A stretch of DNA of 64,000 bases, taken from NCBI RefSeq assembly GCF_007741535.1, contig NZ_CP036525.1, positions 1,860,001 through 1,924,000 of the forward strand, in the 5' to 3' direction. Origin of the DNA: Rubripirellula lacrimiformis. GTDB lineage: Bacteria; Planctomycetota; Planctomycetia; Pirellulales; Pirellulaceae. Each line of letters starts with the position of its first letter. Position 1 is the first letter of the stretch. A program made the translations under genes and the position numbers. This document shows positions 17,615 through 26,741 of the stretch, in pieces. The notes below the pieces were generated by a model. That model did not search any database, had not been told where the DNA came from, and worked only from the letters and a program-made list of their open reading frames with translations.

Positions 17615-19075
17615 ATGAAGTTTGTCATCCTCGGTCTGCTGCTGATTCTGTTGATCGGCTTTTTCGTCATGGTCTGGAAGGCTGCCATCAACTGGCGCTG
17701 GTACCAGATCGTCCCTGTCTGCATCACGATGCTGTTGGGCGTTCTATTCTTGTTCCCCACCGCTGGCGTGCTAAAGAGCCGGTCGGAATGGCACAAGGTC
17801 CGCGAAAAGCTGTCCAAGCAGGCTGCACAGGTCCACAGCGAAAACCGGCTGATCAAATATGGTGATCCCACGGATCCGTCAGCCGGCGAAGGCGTCGTGG
17901 CGCTTTCCCAGCGACTTTCCAAGCTAAGTATCGAAGCCGGACGACGATGGCGCAATCTTCAGATGCAGCCGGTCAATGGCAACGAAGTCCGATTGATCCA
18001 GCCGGCTAGCCCGAATCAAGCCGTCGACGGTATCCCAGGACAAGAACCCGAAGCGGCCGCGGTACCCGCACAGCCGCTGATTCCTGTTGATTTGGTTGTC
18101 TATGGGTTTGGCGAATCCGCCAACCAGAAACTGCAGACGTTGATCCCAACGTTCTATCTGGGCGAATTCCGAGTCACCGCTAGCACGCCCAATCAGGTCA
18201 CCCTGGTGCCGACCGGCCCCTTGGAACCCGCACAGTTGCAAGCGATCAACAGTGGCCAAGCGAAAAGTTGGTCCGTCTATGAACTGCTGCCCCTGGACAG
18301 CCACGAGCCCTTCATCGCCGAAGGCAGTGTCCCCGACGACAACAACTACTTGGGCCGCGTCGACGACGAGCTGGTCAAGTCGTTGATGGGCAAAACCGTT
18401 TCGCCCGAGACTTTGCAAGATTATCTGCGTGACGGAGCCCGTTCGACCCAAGATGACCCGCCTCTTAGCCGCTGGGTCAAAGTCGAATTCTTGAAGAACT
18501 ACGAGATCGAAGTCGACAGCAAGGAAGAACGCGGCGCGCTCGAAGGTGGCTTCTTTGACGGTACCGGACGTGCCGTCGATGGGCGACTGAAACGCGGCGA
18601 CGAAGGCAAAGTTAAATTCAAAAAGGGTGATCAGCTTCTGATCAAAGAACCCGAAGATGGCGTTCATCCCTTGATCGACGAGAATGTCGTCAAGCCGATC
18701 GTCAGCTATTACCTGCGTCCGCTGAATGATTACCGCTTCATTCTGCGTCACATCCGACTGCGATTGGCCGAACTGGAAAATCGTAAAGCGGAACTGAACA
18801 CGGCTCGCACCGTGTTGGCGGAAGCCATCGAAAAGAGCAACGCGATGCTGGTCGCCAACCAAGCGATCAAGGTCAAATTGGAACAGGATTTCCAACAGTT
18901 CCGGACCGAAAAAGAAGCCATCTCGGATCACACCGACAAGCTACGAAAGCAAGTCGAAGAAACTCGCATCGAAATGGCTCGTCTGCACCGATCGAATCTG
19001 GAACTGGAACAGCGTCTGGAACAGATTCATCGCAAGATCGAACAACGCATCAACGCACTGACATTGGCTCAGTAG
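17615..19075 (+). CDS. Conserved membrane protein with C-terminal coiled coil
   Basis: 486 residues. Two N-terminal membrane spans (~4-22 and ~33-52) with a short loop between, then a soluble region, and a long predicted coiled coil at ~385-480 (RLRLAELENRKAELNTARTV, later LRKQVEETRIEMARLHRSN). No catalytic motif seen. The architecture suits a scaffold spanning the envelope or a cell-division-type structural protein, but that is a guess; planctomycetes carry many such proteins. Single-gene transcription unit as far as the spacing shows. Confidence 0.8.
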   Translation: MKFVILGLLLILLIGFFVMVWKAAINWRWYQIVPVCITMLLGVLFLFPTAGVLKSRSEWHKVREKLSKQAAQVHSENRLIKYGDPTDPSAGEGVVALSQRLSKLSIEAGRRWRNLQMQPVNGNEVRLIQPASPNQAVDGIPGQEPEAAAVPAQPLIPVDLVVYGFGESANQKLQTLIPTFYLGEFRVTASTPNQVTLVPTGPLEPAQLQAINSGQAKSWSVYELLPLDSHEPFIAEGSVPDDNNYLGRVDDELVKSLMGKTVSPETLQDYLRDGARSTQDDPPLSRWVKVEFLKNYEIEVDSKEERGALEGGFFDGTGRAVDGRLKRGDEGKVKFKKGDQLLIKEPEDGVHPLIDENVVKPIVSYYLRPLNDYRFILRHIRLRLAELENRKAELNTARTVLAEAIEKSNAMLVANQAIKVKLEQDFQQFRTEKEAISDHTDKLRKQVEETRIEMARLHRSNLELEQRLEQIHRKIEQRINALTLAQ

Positions 19076-19376
19076 CGTTGGCGTGGCCTCGGCCGGCAGG
19101 GGATCCAGACTGATGCGGATTGAGTTGTCGTTGACTATCAAACGGTTGGCTAGAAGCCGCCTATCTTGGATATGCCGAGGGATCTTCCCCGGACTCGGCT
19201 GCAATCGTTTCTCGGATTGCGATACAATGGACGTTTGATAAGGATCGTGCGAGAAAGAAAGTGTCCGCCCCCTTCTGCCGGGAACCCGCTCTGGGGCTGC
19301 TTGGTACAAACGAAGGCGACACTTCTTTTCCACTCAGTCCTGGACGAAGCGTTCACTCGTTAGGAAAGACGGCACC

Positions 19377-19856
19377 ATGACGGGCCAGTGGGTTGAAGTT
19401 GAATTCGATTGCATGCCGCTGCGTAGTGTCAGTCGATTGGACGTGCCAGTGGACGCGTCGCCCGCGTACGAACAGTTCGTGCTGCGAGTCAAAGACGCGA
19501 TGTCCACGCACGGTACCCACAACACGTACTATCTGCATCGTGGCAGCTGCACCTATCACCTGACCAATGATCCCCAACGCGGGCAAATCGTGTTCGCGTT
19601 CGAAGGGACGGTCATGACCGGCGAAAAGGATCTGCAAACCAAAGCGGTGGACGTGAAGATCCGGTTGAAGGCCGAAACCTGCGCTTGGTTGAGCGAACCG
19701 ATGGTCGAATTTTTGACCGAGAGCGTCAAACACGCATTGTTGGTGGAATTCGATCGCTATATCGAAGCCGGCGATTTGCAAAAGACCGAAGATCGGATCA
19801 AAGCGATTCAAGCCGAAAGTGACTCGGCAGACGGTTTCATGGGCATGTACCTGTAA
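19377..19856 (+). CDS. Conserved hypothetical protein
   Basis: 159 residues without signal peptide or membrane span, so probably cytoplasmic. Mixed alpha/beta composition (NTYYLHRGSCTYHLTND, then GQIVFAFEGTVMTG) and a C-terminal helix. GTTAGGAAAG precedes the ATG. Not recognised as a named family. Its stop lies three bases from the stop of the convergent epimerase gene, so the two share a termination region. Confidence 0.75.
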   Translation: MTGQWVEVEFDCMPLRSVSRLDVPVDASPAYEQFVLRVKDAMSTHGTHNTYYLHRGSCTYHLTNDPQRGQIVFAFEGTVMTGEKDLQTKAVDVKIRLKAETCAWLSEPMVEFLTESVKHALLVEFDRYIEAGDLQKTEDRIKAIQAESDSADGFMGMYL

Positions 19857-19859
19857 TCT

Positions 19860-21242
19860 TTAGTCGTCGTATTGCAGGTCTTTGCCCAGCGCGTAGCGAA
19901 GAAACGATTCCAGGTCGGTGAACCGGAATCGGTAACCAGCGGATTCTAACTTCGTCGGTTTCACTCGCGCACTGGCCAACAGCAGCGCGTCCGCCATTTC
20001 CCCCAGTGCCAATCGCAGTGCGAATGCCGGAGCCGGAAATAGTGCGGGGCGACCGAGCACCCGGCCCAGTGTCTTGGCAAAGTCGACGTTGCGAATCGGA
20101 TGCGGCGATACCACGTTTACCGCTCCGTTGATTTCAGGATCGGTGATCGCGTGATAGATCGAACCGACGGCGTCATCCAACGCGATCCATGACCACCATT
20201 GTTGGCCGCTGCCGAGCGATCCCCCAGCAAACTTCGCCGGCAACAGAGACTTCGCTAGGGCGCCGCCCTGCGGGGAAAGGATGATCCCAAAGCGAACATG
20301 CACGACGCGGATCCCTGCATCCACCGCAGCCTGGCAGGCCTGTTCCCATTGCTTTGCCACGTCGGCAAGAAAGCTTGTGTCGGGGGCCGACGATTCAGTC
20401 AGCACGTCGTCGCCTCGATCCCCATAAATGCCGGTTGCCGATGCGCAGATCAGCACCTTGGGTTTGTTTTTCAGTCCGGCCAACGACTGGCACAATTGGC
20501 GTGTCTTGATCACGCGGCTGTCGCGGATCTGTTGTTTGACGGAATCGGTCCAACGACAGTCGGCGATCGGTTTGCCAGCCAAGTGGACGACGGCATCGAC
20601 GCCGTCTAGTTTTTGAACCTCGCTATCACCCGACCAGGCGGCGATCTGGTCTTCGGATCCGTCGGCCGATCGGACGATCGCTCGCGTTCGGTGACCCAGC
20701 ACTCCCAACAACGCCGAAAGCTGGGATCCGACCATGCCTGTGCTGCCCGAAATGGCGACCGTCATCGCGGGGGCTGGGCGATCGGCCTGCAATTGAAGAT
20801 CGTCGTGCGTCAGTCGGTGTCGGTAGGCGAACATCCGTTGGATTTTCTTCCGCACCAAACCGCTGGTCATCAGCCGGCCCACGGATCCGGCCGGGATGCG
20901 ATACGAAATCGAATCTCGCAGAATGCTTTGGTCACCGCTGGCGGTGAATTGATGGCTGTGGTCCCAGGCCGCGAAGGGGCCCGAAAGCTGAGTGTCGGCG
21001 AACTGCCGCGGCGGATCGTACAGCGTGTGCTGGGCATGCCAGCGAAGTGGAATTCCCGCGAACTTGGTCGTCAGCGTGACGCGGCTGCCGACCGCCAACG
21101 AATCATCACTGTGTTCCAGTTCGACCGATTCCCAGGGGGGAATCAGCCGTGCCAACGCGCCGGGGCGATCGTGATACGCAAAGGCATCCTCCACCGCGCA
21201 TGGCAACGAAACCTGTGCGACAAATTCTTGGGTGCTGCTCAT
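19860..21242 (-). CDS. SRPBCC domain fused to TIGR01777-type NAD(P)-dependent epimerase
   Basis: 460 residues from ATG 21242, supported by AGGACA just upstream. Residues 1-~150 are a SRPBCC/polyketide-cyclase-like lipid-binding domain. From ~165 a Rossmann domain begins with ISGSTGMVGSQLSALLG, with a YxxxK-type active-site region less clear than usual (SATGIYGDRGDD). The C-terminal region from ~400 (FPAPAFALRLALGEMADALL) matches the DUF1731 tail of this epimerase family (YfcH-like). The substrate is unknown even for the model members. The DJ-1-like gene lies 50 bases upstream on the same strand. Confidence 0.88.
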   Translation of the reverse strand: MSSTQEFVAQVSLPCAVEDAFAYHDRPGALARLIPPWESVELEHSDDSLAVGSRVTLTTKFAGIPLRWHAQHTLYDPPRQFADTQLSGPFAAWDHSHQFTASGDQSILRDSISYRIPAGSVGRLMTSGLVRKKIQRMFAYRHRLTHDDLQLQADRPAPAMTVAISGSTGMVGSQLSALLGVLGHRTRAIVRSADGSEDQIAAWSGDSEVQKLDGVDAVVHLAGKPIADCRWTDSVKQQIRDSRVIKTRQLCQSLAGLKNKPKVLICASATGIYGDRGDDVLTESSAPDTSFLADVAKQWEQACQAAVDAGIRVVHVRFGIILSPQGGALAKSLLPAKFAGGSLGSGQQWWSWIALDDAVGSIYHAITDPEINGAVNVVSPHPIRNVDFAKTLGRVLGRPALFPAPAFALRLALGEMADALLLASARVKPTKLESAGYRFRFTDLESFLRYALGKDLQYDD

Positions 21243-21291
21243 GATGTCCTGGCAAAGTGTCTGGAAGGGCCAAAGGGGCTCACGAGTCACT

Positions 21292-21828
21292 CTAGGCGGA
21301 CATCAATGCCAAAAGTTCGCGGCAGAAATCTGGCAGGTCATCGGGGCGACGACTGGTGACGTGGTGCCCGTCGACCACAACCGACGCGTCCTCGTAGATG
21401 GCTCCGGCGTTGACCAAGTCGTCGCGAATGCCGGGGGAACCGGTAACACGAACGTCCTTGTAGACTCCCGCCGAAATCGGGATCCAACCGCCGTGGCAAA
21501 TCGCAGCGATCGGTTTCTTGGCCGCATCAAAGGCCCGGACCAGATCCAGGACCGCCTTGTCGCGTCGCAGTTTGTCGGGCATGAAGCCGCCCGGGACGAC
21601 CAACGCATCAAAGTCATCAGCCCGCATGTCCGCAATGGCTGTATCGCTGGTGCACGGGTAGCCGTGTTTGCCGTTGTAGTGGGTATTGGCATCGGGGCCC
21701 GCCAGGACGACTTTGCCGCCGGCCTCTTCCAGCCGCAGCTTGGGATACCACAGTTCCAGGTCTTCGTAGATTTCGCCCGTCAAAATCAATACCGATTGAC
21801 CCTGGATGGGCAATTCATTGTGGGTCAT
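21292..21828 (-). CDS. DJ-1/PfpI family protein
   Basis: 178 residues. The nucleophile-elbow region AAICHGGW (Cys ~115) and the acidic residue in VLTGEIYEDLELWYP match the PfpI/YhbO branch, which includes deglycase/chaperone and protease-annotated members; the true activity of this branch is debated. It starts inside the end of the PII gene (ATGA overlap), so it is translationally coupled to PII, an unusual partner. Cytoplasmic. Confidence 0.88.
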   Translation of the reverse strand: MTHNELPIQGQSVLILTGEIYEDLELWYPKLRLEEAGGKVVLAGPDANTHYNGKHGYPCTSDTAIADMRADDFDALVVPGGFMPDKLRRDKAVLDLVRAFDAAKKPIAAICHGGWIPISAGVYKDVRVTGSPGIRDDLVNAGAIYEDASVVVDGHHVTSRRPDDLPDFCRELLALMSA

Positions 21829-22172
21829 ATCGCTTCGTTTCCTGTTTCACCGGTTCGGATGCGGATGCAGTCGTCCATGGGCAGCACAAAGATCTTGCCG
21901 TCGCCGATTTCGCCATCACCATCGGACCGTCCGCCTTCGATGATCGCATCGACCGTTGGCTGAACGAATTCGTCGTTGACGGCAATTTGCAATTGAGTTT
22001 TACGCAACAGGTTGACGCTGGAGTCGCGACCAACGTGTGCACCTGTCTTGCCGCGTTGGCGGCCGAATCCTTGACATTCAAGCACCGTCAATCGAACGAC
22101 CTCCACTTTGCTGAGCGAGGCTTTGATCGATTCCAGTTTGCCCGGTTGGACGATAGCGATGACGAACTTCAC
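21825..22172 (-). CDS. PII-family nitrogen regulatory protein lacking Tyr51
   Basis: 115 residues with the PII signature: GFGRQRGKTG (35-44), IGDGKIFVLPMDDCIRIRTG in the C-terminal half, and the ending RTGETGNEAI. By family it is a trimeric sensor of 2-oxoglutarate and ATP/ADP that binds AmtB and other targets through its T-loop. The T-loop here reads HVGRDSSVNLLRK, so position 51, the uridylylated Tyr of proteobacteria, is Ser, and there is a small insertion (GGRSDGDGE) before the IGDGK motif. amtB lies just upstream on the same strand, so an AmtB-blocking (GlnK) role is likely. Control by UMP is unlikely. Confidence 0.9.
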   Translation of the reverse strand: MKFVIAIVQPGKLESIKASLSKVEVVRLTVLECQGFGRQRGKTGAHVGRDSSVNLLRKTQLQIAVNDEFVQPTVDAIIEGGRSDGDGEIGDGKIFVLPMDDCIRIRTGETGNEAI

Positions 22173-22657
22173 AAGAAGCTTTCAGCGAGAGAAAGGCAAG
22201 GGAGCGTGATCCGTCCAATGCGGTGACGGTGATCAGCGAGGTCGAAGGGTGCCGCACGCCATGATTCTAAACCGCCAAGCTCGGCTCGCATACGACGGGC
22301 AACCAGGCGGCGCTGCCGGGATCGAAGGCGTCGCGGATGCGAGGATCAGCGTCGCATCGAATGGACGGAACCGCGGGGCCATCGTGTACCCCATGACGTC
22401 CATGGTCCAAAAAACAAGCCGACTCCCTCAGCGAGGGAATCGGCTCGAATGGAAAGACTGATTCGCCAGCCTGGTTCAAAAATCCCAGATCCGGGCGAAC
22501 GAGGCGGACGCCCGCCCGGACTGGGTGCTTCTGGCCCAGGCAAGAGCCAAGAAGTCTTTCGCATCTGCTTGTTTTGCTCGGTTGCCATCCAATCCACCGT
22601 TGCCCCGCCAAAGATGCTTCAAGAAACTTCGATGGCGGGGCGGTGGTGGGTAGATGA
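22173..22657. other. amtB-PII intergenic region
   Basis: 485 bases. Contains a minus-strand terminator (22408-22445) and, nearer amtB, a second hairpin (GCCCCGCCA near 22602 against TGGCGGGGC near 22633). PII is therefore probably made from its own promoter between 22173 and 22407 in addition to any read-through. No ORF of merit. Confidence 0.6.
22408..22445 (-). terminator. Rho-independent terminator downstream of amtB
   Basis: Read on the minus strand: AGCCGATTCCCTC, loop GCT, GAGGGAGTCGGCT, then TTGTTTTTT. A 13-bp stem with one mismatch and a clear T-run. Confidence 0.88.
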
Positions 22658-24121
22658 TTAAGTGATCGATCCGCCAGCGATGGCATCCGAAGGGTAGGCG
22701 TGCATGCCGTGCTCCGAGATGTCCAAACCAGCTTGTTCTTCGACTGCCGATACTCGCAGCATTCCCATTGCCTTCAGGGCCAAGAACACAGCTCCCATCG
22801 TCACGAATGCCCAAGCACAGATCGACGCGGTTCCGATCAGTTGAATTGCGAAGCTAGTAGCACCGCTTTCCAAGTGAGTGTTCGGCAGGATGCCTAGGGA
22901 CATGCATCCCCAAACACCGCACAGTCCGTGCACAGGCCAAGCACCCACTGGATCGTCGATCTTTGCCTTGTCCAGGATGATCACGCCCAGGACGACCAAG
23001 CCGCCGGCCACGCCGCCGACAACCATCGACCAACCGTTGGTGAATGCGTCACAGCAAGCCGTGATGCCAACCAATCCGCCAAGTGCCCCGTTCAGGCTCA
23101 TCGTCAGGTCAGGCTTGCTGAACATGACCCAGCTAAGCATGGTGGCGACAACCGCACCGGCAGCTGCTGCCAAAGTTGTGTTGACCGCGATGAACACGGT
23201 AGCGTCAATGTCGCCAGTGCCTTGGAAAGCCAGTTGGCTACCAGGGTTGAATCCATACCATCCCACCCACAGGATGAACACGCCAAGTGCCGCAAAGGCG
23301 ATGTTGTGACCCGGTAGGGGAACGCTCTTGCCGTCGGCGGTGAAGCGACCCAATCGTGGGCCCAAGATCATCGCACCGGCAAGGCCAGCGAATCCGCCGA
23401 CCGCGTGAACCACTGCTGAACCAGCAAAGTCTTGAAATGCCATGGTGTATTCACCGTCGACCAGTTCACCGAACTGCATCAACCAGCCGCCGCCCCACTT
23501 CCAGTAGCCGCTGATCGGATAGATCAGACCGGTCAGCAAGGCGCTGTAGACCATGTAAGCACTGAACTTCATTCGGCCGGCAACCGCACCCGAGACGATC
23601 GTCGCGGCGGTTGCTGCGAAGACCGCTTGGAACAACCAGTCGACTTGTGGCGAGAACGTGCGTTCCAGGCTAGCGTCTTCATAGATTCCGGTTCCACCGA
23701 AACTGAAGTAGGCGTTGCTGACTTCGCCGTACGAACCCGGGTACATCAACCCGAACCCGACAAAGAAGAACAGCAGTGCACCGACCGCCAAATCCATCAC
23801 GTTTTTGGATAGAATGTTGACAGTGTTTTTGGCTGAATTGAGTCCGACTTCGACCATCGCGAATCCGGCTTGCATGAACAGCACCAAGACCGCACAGAAG
23901 AACAACATCACGTTGTCGAGTGCATAGCCGACGCCCAAATCTGTCTCGTCAGCCGCACCCTCTTCGGCTGCGACTTCATCGGCGACCACATCGTCGGCAA
24001 CGACTGTCTCAACCGCTACTTCGTCTTGTGCGTACGCTTGTGTGCCAGTCGCCAGACTGACGCCCATGATCCCCCCTAGGACCAAACATGTGAGCATGGA
24101 AGCTCGAACCCATTGAGTCAT
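22658..24121 (-). CDS. amtB: Ammonium transporter
   Basis: 487 residues from ATG 24121 (AAGG about 10 bases upstream). Signal peptide (ending TQAYAQ), then an acidic, Val/Ala/Asp-rich linker (~32-62) before the channel. Eleven membrane spans of the Amt/Rh family follow, with FMQAGFAMVEVGLNSAKN (first spans), the pore-region FAGSAVVHAVGGFAGLAGA with the conserved His, and later GALGGLVGITACC and PVHGLCGVWGC. It conducts ammonium or ammonia across the inner membrane and is regulated by the PII protein encoded next. The acidic extracytoplasmic extension is unusual. A candidate sigma-54 promoter lies about 190 bases upstream. Confidence 0.95.
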   Translation of the reverse strand: MTQWVRASMLTCLVLGGIMGVSLATGTQAYAQDEVAVETVVADDVVADEVAAEEGAADETDLGVGYALDNVMLFFCAVLVLFMQAGFAMVEVGLNSAKNTVNILSKNVMDLAVGALLFFFVGFGLMYPGSYGEVSNAYFSFGGTGIYEDASLERTFSPQVDWLFQAVFAATAATIVSGAVAGRMKFSAYMVYSALLTGLIYPISGYWKWGGGWLMQFGELVDGEYTMAFQDFAGSAVVHAVGGFAGLAGAMILGPRLGRFTADGKSVPLPGHNIAFAALGVFILWVGWYGFNPGSQLAFQGTGDIDATVFIAVNTTLAAAAGAVVATMLSWVMFSKPDLTMSLNGALGGLVGITACCDAFTNGWSMVVGGVAGGLVVLGVIILDKAKIDDPVGAWPVHGLCGVWGCMSLGILPNTHLESGATSFAIQLIGTASICAWAFVTMGAVFLALKAMGMLRVSAVEEQAGLDISEHGMHAYPSDAIAGGSIT

Positions 24122-24167
24122 TCTAAAATCGCCTTCTGCAGGAACGTGAAAAACCTTCTCATCAGCG

Positions 24168-24187
24168 GCTCGACCACCCGGTCGAGC
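24168..24187. promoter_or_regulatory. Inverted repeat in the amtB leader
   Basis: GCTCGACC, ACCC loop, GGTCGAGC: eight perfect base pairs 47-66 bases upstream of the amtB start. It could be a leader hairpin or a protein-binding site. Confidence 0.4.
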
Positions 24188-24314
24188 ACCCACTGATCAC
24201 GGCGAATGCCATTCGGTCTTCCACTCATCTCCTGCCCGGGCCATCTTCAAAGACGCTCGTGAGCTGATTGGGTGACGAATTTTGTGCATTCGCTCGCAAC
24301 ACGGGACGGTTTAA

Positions 24315-24329
24315 GCAAGGGGCGGGCCA
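24315..24329 (-). promoter_or_regulatory. Candidate sigma-54 promoter of amtB
   Basis: On the minus strand the sequence reads TGGCCC-GCCCC-TTGC, matching the -24/-12 pattern TGGCAC-N5-TTGC at nine of ten positions with exact spacing. Nitrogen-transport genes are classical sigma-54 targets. No enhancer site was identified. Confidence 0.45.
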
Positions 24330-24727
24330 AAGCCGTTTGCTAGGTCCTGGTTCGTGCTTGTAAGTCCTTTGCCAGTAACGCGTTAAAAGAAATGTTTTTT
24401 TCTTGGTTCTGACGGGTGTTCCGGTTTTGCTGAATTGGTGTGCCTGGCCTTTGGGCATCTGGATAGCAGCTGCCTAAGCGGCGGGCACTTTTAGATTCCC
24501 CGGTGTCGGCCCGGGCCCCCGTAGAAGAGGGGGGGGGGCGGCCCAGCGTTGGTCAGGTCCTGCAAGCTGGGGCGGTGGGGGCCCAATCAGTGCGGATTCG
24601 CGGGGACCGCGGACGCGGGTGGGGGGGGAGGCCCGGTTTCCTCGCACCGTTCGATCGCGCGCCGATCAGTGGCACGCAGCAAGACGGGCCGCAGCAGGGG
24701 GGAAGCACTGGGGGCGATCTGGCAACG

Positions 24728-24765
24728 AAAAAAGCCTGGCCTCGAACAAGTCGAGGTCAGGCTTT
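24728..24765 (-). terminator. Rho-independent terminator of the first porin gene
   Basis: Minus strand: AAGCCTGACCTCGA, loop CTTGT, TCGAGGCCAGGCTT, followed by TTTT. A 14-bp stem with one mismatch, about 70 bases past the porin stop. Confidence 0.88.
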
Positions 24766-24834
24766 CGGTGAACTGCGGTGCGGCCGAAACTCCTGGCGAG
24801 TCTGGCTACCCGATGATTCGGTTCGCTCGATGCA

Positions 24835-26292
24835 CTAGTAAGTGAAGATCGTGTCGACGCCGAAGGTCGTTTGTCGTTCGGCATCATTTTCCAGGATGTC
24901 CATGTCGGCGACCGCAAGTCGATCGGTACCGCCATCGACCCAATCCCAGCGGATTTCAGGTCGAATGGTGACGTTGGAATGAGGTTTGACGTTCATGCCA
25001 AGCGTCAGAGCAAAGATGTCGAAGTCGCCGGGGGCGATCGCACCAAGTCCGGCCGGGGCGGCTGGACCGTAATAGCCTTGGCTGTCGGCTTGGACGTTCC
25101 ACCATTCGAATCGGGAACCAATCTGGATTCGGTCGTTGATCGAACGAATCAGGTATTGGTTGATGCCAAACGTTTCGCGGACCGTTTCGCCAGCGGCGTT
25201 TTCGGTATCCAGAAGGTCGGCTTGGAAGATGTACGACAGCTTCTCGGTCATCTGCATCGAAGCGACGGTGGACGACATGTAGCCGCGTTCATCAGCTCCG
25301 CCCTTGTCATTCAAACGGCCGACGGTGAACGTCGAAGTGACGTTGATGTCGTCGGTCAGTTGAACCGAGCTACCGCCGATGTAGGCGTCGCCGTTGTCTT
25401 CGAATCCGCTATCCCAACCCAACACATAGCCACCGTAGAAAGCCATGTCTTCGGTCATGTCATAGGTGAACAATGCACCGCTGTGGGTGAACGGTTCGCT
25501 GTTGTACATGGTGTACGCGTGGCTGTAGAAGAAGTTGCCGGTTGCGGCGACCACTTCGTAGCCGATGATCGTGTAGAAGTGGCCTACTTTGACCGAAAGG
25601 TCGCCGTAGCCGGCTTCTAGATAGGCTTGCGGGATCGCGTGCCCATAGTCGGGACCGTTGTCCCATTGGTTGTCCCAGTGGTTGTTCGGGATGCCGAACG
25701 CTTGGGTATCAGGACCATCGGTACCGTAAAGGTAGTCGACTCGTCCACCGACGCCAAAGCCATTGGACGTGTCCAATTCTTTCTCGGCGTAGACCCAAGC
25801 CTGCTGGAGTTGCAGTTCGTCTCTGCGGCTGTTGAACAGCGACAAGTTCTTGTTGTGGTATCCCAATTGGACCCATCCGCCCATGGTGAAGCCGCAGCAT
25901 TCGCCAAGCAGGTTGTAGGGATCGCCAAGTTCCGAGTCGCTGAGGAAACCGTTGTCAAACAGTCCTCCACCGCAACCGGTGTCGCAGGCGGCCAAGTCAC
26001 CGCAGCCCGCGTCGATCCAATCGTTGCCGCCACAGTCACGAAGGCCACAGCCGCCGTCACAGTTGCCTTCGCAACCGCCATCACATCCGAGTGCCGGCAT
26101 CGCTGCGTCGCAGCCGCAATCCGACAGGCCACAATCGCAGTGGCTCACTTGCGAGACGCCTGATTGCGAGATCCCCGAACCGACCGAACGTTGGCCCGGC
26201 ATTTGGCCCCAGGACGTCGAGGCGGACGTGCCGCTGCTGATCACGGCGCCGCCACACAAGGCGGCGAGGAATGCCAATTTGCTAAGTCTCAT
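24835..26292 (-). CDS. Cysteine-rich outer membrane beta-barrel porin (paralogue 1)
   Basis: 485 residues from ATG 26292 (CCAGGACGA upstream), signal peptide MRLSKLAFLAALCGGAVISS. After it comes a Cys/Gly/Asp-rich segment (~40-110) with repeated C-G/D-C units (CDCGLSDCGCDAA, CGDLAACDTGCGGG). From ~120 to the end is a beta-barrel with aromatic girdles (GGWVQLGYHNKNLSLF, VGHFYTIIGYEVVAATGNFF, IRPEIRWDWVDGG) ending in FTY, a C-terminal aromatic typical of outer-membrane proteins. It matches the BBP2-like porin group of planctomycetes. The downstream neighbour on this strand is amtB; the upstream neighbour is a clear paralogue. Confidence 0.88.
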   Translation of the reverse strand: MRLSKLAFLAALCGGAVISSGTSASTSWGQMPGQRSVGSGISQSGVSQVSHCDCGLSDCGCDAAMPALGCDGGCEGNCDGGCGLRDCGGNDWIDAGCGDLAACDTGCGGGLFDNGFLSDSELGDPYNLLGECCGFTMGGWVQLGYHNKNLSLFNSRRDELQLQQAWVYAEKELDTSNGFGVGGRVDYLYGTDGPDTQAFGIPNNHWDNQWDNGPDYGHAIPQAYLEAGYGDLSVKVGHFYTIIGYEVVAATGNFFYSHAYTMYNSEPFTHSGALFTYDMTEDMAFYGGYVLGWDSGFEDNGDAYIGGSSVQLTDDINVTSTFTVGRLNDKGGADERGYMSSTVASMQMTEKLSYIFQADLLDTENAAGETVRETFGINQYLIRSINDRIQIGSRFEWWNVQADSQGYYGPAAPAGLGAIAPGDFDIFALTLGMNVKPHSNVTIRPEIRWDWVDGGTDRLAVADMDILENDAERQTTFGVDTIFTY

Positions 26293-26610
26293 TCGTCCTG
26301 GACTCCCATCCATGTTTCTTCGGCCGGTGCTGTTTCACAAGTTGCACCAGGTTGCTTAGGAGTCCTATCGGCAGGCATTTCCCTTAAAATCCAACCTTCC
26401 CTCAGAAGCCAGACAATCGAAACGACCCATTTCGGCCCAGATTGGTAAGGTTTGACGGTTGGGGGAAGGCTGACGGAGGTATGCATCCCCGCACTGCGAT
26501 CCGGGGCCCACGATCCATCACCGAAACGCATCGCCAGGGAAACGGGTTTCACACCCCGTCACGACTCGGGACCGCGATGGACGACCGCATTCAGGTTTGA
26601 TTCGGCGCAT
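26293..26610. other. Promoter region of the first porin gene
   Basis: 318 bases with no gene. No close copy of the palindrome found in front of the second porin gene is present here. A promoter is expected but not placed. Confidence 0.5.
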
Positions 26611-26648
26611 AAAAAAACCGGCCGTTCCCCGATTGGGAACGGCCGGTC
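26611..26648 (-). terminator. Rho-independent terminator of the second porin gene
   Basis: Minus strand: ACCGGCCGTTCCC, short loop, GGGAACGGCCGGT, then TTTTTTT. A 13-bp perfect stem; T-rich on both flanks, so it may act in both directions. Confidence 0.92.
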
Positions 26649-26741
26649 TGATTTTTAGCTAGAAGTTCGCACCACCTGGGTGAATCGAACGTCGGGGAGA
26701 GTCGTTGAAAACCCTTTGCGAACCTCGCACTGTTTTCAAGC

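Larger units (their letters stand above)
24122..24834. other. Long intergenic region upstream of amtB
   Basis: 713 bases between amtB and the porin gene. It contains a short perfect hairpin (24168-24187), a sigma-54-like site (24315-24329), a strikingly G-rich plus strand at 24520-24640 with runs of seven to nine G, and the porin terminator at its right end. No supported gene. Confidence 0.6.

Noticed and set aside
24503-24845. Plus-strand ORFs in the G-rich region upstream of amtB
   Set aside because: They cover a terminator and homopolymer-rich DNA; composition is Gly/Arg-biased as expected from base composition alone.
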